A model generated the notes under the pieces. The model ran no database searches. It saw nothing but the letters and a program-made list of their open reading frames with translations, and was not told where the DNA came from. The position numbers were made by a program, and so were the translations under genes. Positions 55,408 to 64,000 of a DNA stretch of 64,000 bases are shown here, piece by piece. How positions within the stretch are numbered: position 1 is the stretch's first letter; every line of letters begins with the position of its first letter. The DNA comes from Nansenia antarctica (Eukaryota > Chordata > Actinopteri > Argentiniformes > Microstomatidae): NCBI GenBank assembly GCA_963989245.1, contig OZ022349.1, positions 30,257,706 to 30,321,705 on the forward strand, written 5' to 3'.

Positions 55408-56995
55408 CTCCTGCTGAGGTTCATATTCCCCAGATAACGGAGGCTAGACTAACACATTGCTGGAGCAGAATGGAGTGCAGAAGAATCTCATTCTCACTCC
55501 TGGGCCCTCTGGGATATGTGGCTCCCACTACACGGCCCTCCTCCTGTCTTCCTCACTCTATTGCCTCAGAGACACTCTTTTGTCACCTTTTTACCACCCA
55601 CCCCCCACCCAACAAGCTCAACATTGTCTTCTGTGTGTGTGTGTTTCTCTCTCTCTTTCTCTCAGCAACCGTTGCTCTCTACTCATTTCAACACAGTCGT
55701 TTTATTCCCTTTGCCCTCTCCCCTTTCTCCCGTCTTTCTCTGTTTCTCTCCCCTGCTTTCCCTCCCCCTGGTCAGTTCCCTCAGTGACTTATGAACATTG
55801 GGGAGCTGGGGAGGGGGGGGGTGTCATTGTTTTTAAAGGCCTGTGTCTCCCCTCTCCCCCCCGAGAGCCTGTGTGACTTTTAGCTTGTCTCCCAGCAACA
55901 GGCAGAGGTTAGAGTGGACAGGAGAGGCCCAGCGCTCCTAATTTACATGCTGTAAAACGTCTCCTGAATAAATAGAGACAGTTAAACCCCCTCAGACAGG
56001 CTAAACATGCCTTCCAGTAACCCCTCCTAAAACTCCAAACAGCAACGTTTTGGCGCCAGTGTTGAGAGAACAATTATGCCTTTGGTCTATATTGTTCATA
56101 AAGAGGGGTTTGGGAAAGTAAGCCATCAGGTTTTTTTCAGGTAAGTTCAAATGTCAATTTTTAAAGGTTTTGTGAAGATCTTAAAGATTAATTGGGACAA
56201 AGACGAGAACTGGGTTATTTTTTAATGGCCTCTTCTTTATAGAACTAATGCAGGTAGACTTGCATGCAGACATTCAAGCACAGACCACAGTACTCTCAAA
56301 AAGCCAGGCTGAAACTTTGTGACGCACATGCAACCATGCAAACGTAAGTCTTAAATGAGGGATGCCATGGTATTGCTTGGCAACAAAACAGTTAGAGTTA
56401 AACAGTTAAAGAGTTGTCATTAGCTTTTCTAGACAGCGGATCACCGTGGTAACACTGTGGATCTCCTTCTCACACCTGACATTCCTCTCTATGGCAATAC
56501 CAAGCCTGCTATAAACAATATTTCAAGAAGAGGCACACTCTCACCAAATAGTTACAGCTAGCTAGTATGACTTTGAAAGTAAAAAAAAGAATATAACAAG
56601 CATTCCAATTCAAGGCAAGATTCCATGTGGACCTGAACATATTCCTGACCTTCTCTGCTGCTCTTTACCAGATCTGGTTGAGAGGGTTGAAACCATAGAC
56701 TTCATTCAGTTGACATACACGGCAGGGAGTGGGACATTTAAGGGTAATTATTTTCATGATAACGGAGTCTCTTCAAATATACCCAGTTGTGAAGTCATAG
56801 TCTCCATACAATATCACAAAACTAAATGTGTGTGAATCAATGTGCTGTAGGCCTAAATAAATGTAACCTGCAGTAGGGTTGTTACAAAAAACTAAACTCG
56901 CCATCTACTGGAAGAGAAGAGAAGTAGGGTTAGGTTTGGGGACAACTCCGGGGGTCTTGGTGTAGCCCAGGGGGGGATTCCTAGAAGGCTGATTA
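55408..56995. other. Region upstream of the pkd1 start codon
   Basis: Presumed 5' UTR and promoter area. Notable only for CT-rich stretches (55620-55770) and GC-poor unique sequence after 56000. No CpG island, TATA box or upstream coding exon was recognised, so the transcription start is not placed. Confidence 0.4.
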
Positions 56996-58456
56996 CAGTT
57001 TTTCTCAATTGCTTTGGTGCATTCATCAGAATTAAAATCCTCATAACTGTTAGTTCAACCTCCACAACATTTAGTCATTTGTGCACATCATAGTAGCAGT
57101 TTCTCATTCCTTCCAACAAATTGCAAATGCTTTTGGACATGCATCAATTGCTTTCATACAATTCTCTACTGTTTTATAACATTATCATTTACTTACGGTA
57201 TGTCATGTCAGTCAACATGAACTATACTTATGAATGCTGAATAGTCATTCCCTATAACACAAATAGTCCTCATTTCATTGCTTGAGTCATAACATACAAA
57301 AATGTTGAACTAGTTGTCAAAATCTGTCAAGGACATTTTATACATTTCTTTATCATTTTTTCCTGAAAAAACAATTTATCTCGGGTGAACCTCAGCTTTC
57401 ACTGATGAGGAGGAGTGTGTGAAGCATTAATTGTAACCAATGATAAGCCACTTCTCCACAGTCACTCAGAGCTGAATCTCATGAACCCTCAATTGGCAAG
57501 CATATGAACCGAGCAGACATAGTGTGTACCAGTGTGTGTACGACATAGTGTGTATCATTTAGACAATACTGTGACACAGAAATGGAAGGTCGGCATCATG
57601 GAAGTGGGGCGAGGATGCGGGGAGGAAGGGGAAGGGGACAAAACAGGGGAAGAGGAAGAAGAGGCCAAGTACATTCACAGATTCCTGATGAAATTAGTGC
57701 TACAATTGTGGACCATGTTGTCAATCACGGCCTCACAATGGCTGAGGCTGGTCGAAGGGTGCAGCCAAATGTTGGGAGAACCACTGTAAATTCAATTATT
57801 CAAACATTTTGTTGGGAGAACAAGTGTGTATATTTGACAGTAATTCAGAACTAAACAATCTGCACTGCACTACTGTCATTGTGTCATACATGAAGCTTAC
57901 AGTGGGACAAGAACTTTACATTTTACATTTAGACTTACAGCTTTACTGTTAGTGTTACAGTAAAGATTTGCCATATTTACAGTATGGTACTGTACTGCAG
58001 CATTTTACAAGTCGGAAGCACTGTTATTGTACACTACAGTAATATGGGTCAAAGCAGTATATCTCATGTTTACTGTACATTACTGTAATGTTACTCTGCA
58101 CCACATAGACAAGACAAGGCAAGACAACCTTGCAGAGGTGGAAAAGGGCCCCTTTTTACTCCACAACAAGAGGAAGCCATTTGTGCAATGTCATAATGAA
58201 AACATGACAAAGCCATTTGACTATCTTGTTCATAAACAATGGTGTCAGGACTTTTCATTTTGATGACACTGACACTTTCATTGACATGAATACTTGCTTT
58301 TGAGGAATGAACTATCCATTTTGAGCAAGTGACACACTTTTGCAGGTTATCAACTACGTTTTGCAGTTTGTACTAATTGTTTTGAGAAATGCACTAACTG
58401 TTGTGCAAATGTTAATAGTGATGTGAGAAATGCACCAAAGCGACTGAGAAAAACTG
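56996..58456 (+). mobile_element. Tc1/mariner (IS630-type) element, internally deleted
   Basis: 1,461 bp. Ends CAGTTTTTCTCAATTGCTTT (56996) and the inverse of CAGTTTTTCTCAGTCGCTTT (58456), both followed inward by GGTGCATT and flanked by TA. Inside, 57582-57830 encodes an Arg/Gly-rich start and an HTH (VDHVVNHGLTMAEAGRRVQP) as in fish IS630-type transposases. The catalytic part is absent. Confidence 0.85.
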
Positions 58457-58461
58457 TAATA

Positions 58462-59708
58462 GGTCCCCATCTTGGCAATTTTGAAAGCTCACAATCGAGC
58501 CAAACAAGTGTTGTTGTGAAAAATGTGTTTTCCGGTTTTTGGCATAGGACGATAAACAAAGCGATGAAGAACCCACTCGATATCATATCCAACAGTTTTA
58601 CATTCACTAAATACCTACATTTAGTTAGCAAAGTCGGGTGGGGGGTATTATTCGTTTTAGTGTGGCAGTGTGTGTAGCCACGCCCACCCCAGCTGTATGT
58701 TAAGGAGCCACAAGTGTATGTTTGTTTACAAGTTGGAGGCTGAACCTCTCGCTAATGCTATCAACAGAATTTCATAAGCAGGCAGAAATATCGACAGTGG
58801 GCAATTAATGAACTCCTTCATATTGGACTATACATAATGGGAACTCCGAACGGGAACTCCGAACTCCGAATCTGACGACAGATGACAAGGAATTTCAGAC
58901 ATTGATCTCCACTTCACTTTCATGGGACAGTCGTCTGCAGACAGACCTTCTGCTGTGTTCTTGGGTAAGTTTTAGTGAGTTACATGTGTTGTTTACTAGG
59001 ACTTTGTGTTGTTTACTTAGGATAGCCAAACATTATTATAATTTTTTATAGTTATTTGTTGTTTTGTGAGTAAGGTAGATAGCGCCTTTGTTAGCATCAG
59101 TTATCAGACCACTGAAACTGCTCACCACAATCATGCCACCCCTCTACAAAACTAATAGGAGATGGTGGGAGGAAGAAATACGTTGTCAAAGATAAAACAT
59201 AATGAATAAATACATTTGTTGCAGACCTACTAAACATGCAACATACTGTACAGTATGTTTCATGCACCATTTTAGTGTGTTTGTGTGTACCAGCTAGCCA
59301 AACAAGTGTTAGCTTGTTAGCTAGCTAGCTAGCTTTGTTAGAGATGTAATAGATTATAGAAAAAGTAAATGCTTTTGTAATGAACGGTAATGTTGTGTGG
59401 AATCAAAAATAATGATTAATTCATTGATATGTAGATTTGCTGTAGAATAATACTGTGAATTTAAATGATTTCACTAGCCTACTTCAGTACAAGTACAGTA
59501 CACTGAGTCTATGGAAAACCTACACTAGAGAAGTGTCCACACCTCTGACCTGACATCTGTGTTACAGAATGAGGAGGTGAGAGGTTCTGAGAGATGACAC
59601 CTTGATGAGAGTCACCAGCACTTCAGGTATTTGTCATTGTCATTGTATAAGCAATTCTATTTTATGAAGATAGTAGTAGGCTATTTCGTAAAAGTGGTGT
59701 TGGTAATA
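58462..59708. repeat. Unidentified dispersed repeat, copy 2
   Basis: Counterpart of 43379-44391 with about 200 extra bases around 58700-58915. The shared ATG stretch is at 58922 (ATGGGACAGTCGTCTGCAGA) and is followed by the donor-like GGGTAAGTTTTAG. Confidence 0.65.
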
Positions 59709-59892
59709 ATAATGATAAATACATGCACACGGAAAACATTATTATTTTTTACCATTCTATTATTGTATTGCTCAATTGTATCTTGCCTAATTTTTTCCAT
59801 TGCCATGAATTTTACTCTCTTGTACTTGTAATGGGACGTAATAAACTTTTGGCACACATGGCAATAAAATGATGATGAATCATGAATCTTGA

Positions 59893-59931
<39 letters not shown>

Positions 59932-60523
59932 GTTATTATTTAAACGTGTCAGCCCTGCAATTTTGCTTCCTGAGGGTTAGCTGACAACCCCACTGACAGA
60001 TGACAGGTAGGTAATGACAGGTACTGTAATGGGGGAGTGGTTGTCTTGAGGGTGTGGTTGTCTTGAGGGAGTGATTAGGGTGGAGTTAACCAGCTATTGT
60101 TCCCACCCATTACCTCTGTGAAAAACGTCTGAAGACTTGGAAGGCTGGATATCTCAGTATGGTGGTTCAGGAGGTATCACCATTAAACTATCCATGACTT
60201 CTTCAACTTGTTTCAGATTTCAATGTATGACACATCATTTTAAAGCTTACAATCTACCCTTTCATAATCCGGAAAAAACAGAAAAAAGATGTTGCCCTAG
60301 TTGAGGACGTTTTAACCATGCCCTGTCACATTTGTGCAATGGTGATTGCAAACAATGCCATGAGGTTGAGAGAGATACAAAGCGCTGTTATAGAGGATGA
60401 CAATATCTTTGGGAATGCTCAGGAGAAATTAAATGCGCATGAAACAATTGTACAATGTGCCATTTGAACGGAACTGCGACAGAGTGAAGGAGTATGTACA
60501 GGTAAAACATTGATGTGTTCTAT
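59709..60523. other. Intergenic sequence with ATT microsatellite
   Basis: (ATT)n at 59893-59931; otherwise nothing recognised. Confidence 0.6.
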
Positions 60524-62721
60524 CAGTGTTTCCCCTAGGTTTGCTGCCTTGGGAGGATGGCATGGATCCTCCAACCCCCCCCCCCCCCCCGCCCGTTGTG
60601 AAATGTTAATTTCTCCCCCCCCCCCACAATTAGTGTAACAGATTAGTAACAGAACTGTTGATTGAAACAAACTGTTACAGGACTCACATTGGATTATCAA
60701 CAAATAAGAACACAACTAATTAATTGTGAATATTGATTATAATTTCAAATTCCAAAACCAAATTCAACTTCATTAAATAACTCAAAATTAAAACAATCAT
60801 GCCTAGAGAATCTGGCAAATCATGCCTTTGAATCAAAACATTAATGCTGGCATGACCCCTTTTTTTCTTGTCTAAATTGACTGACGTATATAGCGCCCTA
60901 CTCCAAATATCTTTACAGTCTCTCATTCCTCCTTTACCCACATAGTGTGCAACTTTTGTTGCTGCAGTGAATCTTTCTCGGTTTCTGAGACACTTCTAAT
61001 GCCTCCTGGTATGGGAAGTCAGAGACCTCTGGCCCATTTATAGATGTTCCCCCTGCAGCCTGTTGCGGATGTTTGTCTTGACCTGCAAATACATTCATTT
61101 TAAATGTGATGGCTTAAAATATATATCTTAAAACAGTAAATGCCATTATGTGAGAGATATTTCTTACCCTGTTCATGGTGGAGAAGTCCCTTTCACAGTT
61201 TACACTGCTGGCTGGGACCGTCAGGGAAATGGCAGCCAGCTTTGTAAGGCGATCAACTTCTCCAGAATTGATTTAATTGAGTCGTCACTTACAAGCGAGT
61301 CCATTTAATCTCAACGAGACGTCCTTGATATAACTTCTAAGATAAAATGATCCAATCAAATATTCGGCACCACTACTGAACTGTTCTTTAAGAGAATATT
61401 TATTCGAGCACATCGGCAAACAATAGCATCAGCATACAATAGCATTTCATTCCATGGAAAGGGGTCTTATCTAGCTTCACCTCCGCAGACCAGGATCAGC
61501 TGGTTAACTGCAGAAGTTTCACCGGACAAGCGCCCCGCTTCGCCTGGGACCACAGTCTTTATATATTTTTCTTAACATTTTGGGATGGGCTGTCCCTCTC
61601 TGGTAGGTTTTATGGTAAGCGTCTGTTTTATATCGGAATGTGGCTTTCGACTCCTTTCGGTGTCCGTGCGAGTGTGTTATCCTCTTCTTCTGACCCCCCG
61701 GTCGTTTGTCATGGTGGGAGTGTTTGGACACTCTGTCTGCAACGGTATCCTGAGCAGCCTAGCACGACGTTAGACACACACACATTCTAATGTTTTTTAA
61801 GGAACCAGTAAGCATATGCACACAGTTATGTTTTTAGAATGCACAGATATTTTGATAGTTATTTTGGGTGTATTCTACATACGTTCTAAAGCACTAATTG
61901 GCCAGTTATTTAATCTTCAAACACATTCCTTCCATGACCAGGTCTGTAAGTTCTATGTCCTTATCAGGATCGCTTGTGTAAACATCACTGTTGCCAGGCC
62001 CACAGACTCCCATGACTTGGGATTCGATTAACAAGTTAGAATACAATATTGAAGAATAGACTTATCATTAATCATTAGTTATGATAATATAAAATGAGTA
62101 TAGGAAAATAGAATATCATAACAGCAGGTACAAAATGGTTGTTAGTACATAGGTAAAAATAAGCAATCTACAGGCGGTTTGAACCACAACACTTTCTCCC
62201 AGTCAGGAGCCCCTTCCCCCCACGTCGCTCAAAAGCAGAACCTCTCTTTTATGGTTCTGTGAGACTTCAACTGATCTCAGTCACATATTATTTAAATGAA
62301 CACACAGTATTTAATACAAATCCCTAACAGCTGGCTAATGGTGGGTATGAGGGTCCCAAATTCTTCATACTTTGAGGACAGCTCTGACAATATGGCCAGC
62401 TGAGTCTTGTTCTGAAAAGGTTCACATGATTAACACATGATAATGTCATGTGAAAATGTTTGTCAGACATAACGTTACCTTGAGTGGACCAGAGACCACT
62501 TGTTCCTTGAAAGGTGTCCATTCTTCAAGGACTGTGTCAACATCGACAGTGGGACAAAACTCCACCAGTGTCCTCAGGTGTGCATGAGCACTTTGGTTGG
62601 TGAGTGTAGCTGCCTGTGGACCCAGTATCCCAAAAGCAGCCAAGACTCCCACCTCACTGAAACGCCTCTCAAGATGGGCAATCAGGCCAATCAGATACGG
62701 ATCCATCACCTGCTCAAACAA
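60524..62721 (-). pseudogene. hAT transposase of ZNF862-like type, intron-containing, interrupted
   Basis: The minus strand shows spliced-looking exons: 62479-62709 (VMDPYLIGLIAHLERRFSEV...), about 62330-62411 (NKTQLAILSELSSKYEEFGT), about 61170-61262 (LTKLAAISLTVPASSVNCER, DFSTMNR, then GTAAGA), and about 61038-61083 (VKTNIRNRLQGEHL, stop). SSVNCERDFS is the hAT C-terminal dimerisation motif. The element end CAGTGTTTCCC lies at 60524. The N-terminal half is not in the window, and about 1 kb of foreign sequence (61263-62330) splits the exon region. Confidence 0.78.
61263..62330. other. Insertion within the ZNF862-like hAT element
   Basis: Breaks the hAT coding region. A TTTATT (inverse AATAAA) near 61389 and its length would suit a solo LTR in reverse, but ends and target duplication could not be fixed. 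No protein motif recognised. Confidence 0.35.
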
Positions 62722-62811
62722 AAAAATGTCAGTAAACTATTAATCTAAATAAAACTGCACAGTGACTACATTTAAGTAACATCAATTAAAGCAGCCAAGC
62801 TACATAGTCAT

Positions 62812-63306
62812 TGTGGGGAGCATGGCACGTTCTGGCCTGCAGAGGGAGCCAGACTGTCGTTGGGAGGGGGGTAATGAGCTGATTACGGACAGGTGTCAGT
62901 GATCAGACTCATTATCCCACTGGTCTATTTAACCTGTGTGTGTTTGTTCCCTCGGGAGAAAAGAGGGGCAGGAAGTACCTGCCGCACGGAGACACACTGG
63001 GAGACAGAGAGAGCCGCGGCGAGGACGCACAAGATCCCGAAAGGGGGGGTGGTGCGGAGAGCCGGGCAAACGGAGCGGGTCCCGAAAGGGGAAGCAGCGG
63101 GGAGAGAGCGAGAGCTCTGCGGAGGAGCGAACGGGTCCCGAGAGGGGGCGTGTCGCGGAGCGGGTCCCGAAAGGGGAAGCAGCGGGGTGAAAAGACTCGC
63201 TCAGCACGTCGGTGACGGTGCTGAGCTGCGCGGGACATAAATAAAATACCTACTCTACACCTGTTCCTCTGTGTCGACCTCCCTCTGTGCATAGAGTCCC
63301 TTACAG
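62812..63306 (+). mobile_element. Possible solo LTR
   Basis: Starts TGTGGGGAGCATGG and ends GTCCCTTACA. It has a CTATTTAACC TATA-like box at about 62925 and AATAAAATACC at about 63239. The interior is a GC-rich block of repeated GGGTCCCGAAAGGGG and GAGCGGGTCCCG. Target duplication not seen. Confidence 0.4.
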
Positions 63307-64000
63307 TTGTAACGGAGTAGAAAGTTCAAAGTTCAATTATAGCTAAAATAGAGCTAAACTGCGCCCTCTAGGGGTTTAATGTAAATACAGCTGGACAGTG
63401 CAATAGCACGGGACGTAACGTGATCTCCCTCAGTTCATCCTTAACCACTGATGCGGTAAGGTCATGTTTTCTGCAGGGTCTGAGATCGCATATAATTTAA
63501 GAGATTATTAATGTACCTATGTTTTATTTGAATGTTTAATGATCAAGATAGCTGTTTTGAGTTTCCCTATTTAAAGTATTTTAGTTTGGAACATATCACA
63601 AGTTTAGTAATGTGAGTTTTAAGTTGTTAACATTGATGGCGCTAACGTGAATGTTCGTGTAACACCATTTTAGAATTTAGCTCGATGACCCTGCAAGTCC
63701 CGTGTCCAGAAATTGATGCACTGTTTTCTACAGGTATTATTATTATTGTTGTGTTATTATATGTCTGTTGTTCTGTTAGTAGACCGTATTGTATGAGGTT
63801 GGGTTTTCCACCTCGCTAGTTTGCACCACGCTCGCAGCTTACCTAGCAGTCAGGTTGCAGCCATGTGTTGCACGTGGTGCGCATGCGTATCCCAAGTGCG
63901 CTGTTTTTCCATGCATTTGGATGTTCATGATTTCTTGTTGTTATTGTTAAATGAATACCACTATATGATCACACAAGTGAAGATTTATGTAGTCTACACA
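63307..64000. other. Intergenic sequence without recognised content
   Basis: No gene, RNA or repeat recognised. Confidence 0.6.

Noticed and set aside
57532..57789. Glu/Gly-rich open frame as a small host gene
   Set aside because: The overlapping frame encodes an IS630-type transposase N-terminus inside an element with clear terminal repeats.
62893..63292. Overlapping GC-rich open frames on both strands
   Set aside because: Short internal repeats of a possible LTR; no domain and similar open length in opposite frames.

Overview
The window is nuclear DNA from a ray-finned fish. It holds one host gene in 42 coding exons with consensus GT/AG introns. The introns are full of L2, Rex1-like, L1-like, Copia, hAT, Tc1/mariner and piggyBac-like elements, tRNA-derived SINEs, and very dense micro- and minisatellites. 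The species cannot be named from the sequence.

The host gene is polycystin-1 (pkd1) on the minus strand. Its start codon is at 55407 and its last exon runs off the window at position 1. I joined 42 coding exons by hand. Phases agree at every junction and no exon contains a stop. The joined reading frame is 12,580 nt, about 4,193 residues to the window edge. Domain order is signal peptide, C-type lectin, LDL-A-like module, about 15 PKD repeats (most in one 3,677-nt exon), REJ, GAIN/GPS, TM1, PLAT, TM2-TM3, a cytosolic loop with a Ser/Pro repeat, TM4-TM11 and the C-terminal coiled coil. The LRR, WSC and first PKD modules of mammalian polycystin-1 are absent: signal peptide and lectin lie in adjacent in-phase exons.

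Layout from the 3' end: 1-10.8 kb holds exons 42-30 and most of the exon-anchored minisatellites. 10.8-15.4 kb has a hAT element with a ZMYM1-like transposase. 15.4-16.4 kb holds exons 29-28. 16.5-20.3 kb has a LINE fragment that seeded a 2.8-kb minisatellite. 20.5-29.1 kb holds exons 27-26 around a 10-bp-unit satellite split by a 7-kb hAT-like element. That element carries a Copia retrotransposon, an L2 fragment and a captured potassium-channel exon. 29.2-31.7 kb is a PIF/Harbinger-like element. 31.7-34.9 kb holds exons 25-19. 34.9-38.0 kb has a Tc1 element and another exon-anchored array. 38-40 kb holds exons 18-14. 40.1-44.5 kb is a Tc1 element with nested insertions. 44.7-55.4 kb holds exons 13-1. 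55.4-64 kb is upstream DNA with more transposons and no host gene that I recognise.

The main unexpected pattern is in the minisatellites. At four exons (18, 31, 33, 36) the adjacent intronic array is built from units that each copy the end of that exon, its 5' splice site and the start of the intron. The gene therefore carries dozens of decoy donor sites beside real ones. Single duplications of splice junctions at exons 24, 25, 33 and 34 look like earlier stages of the same process.
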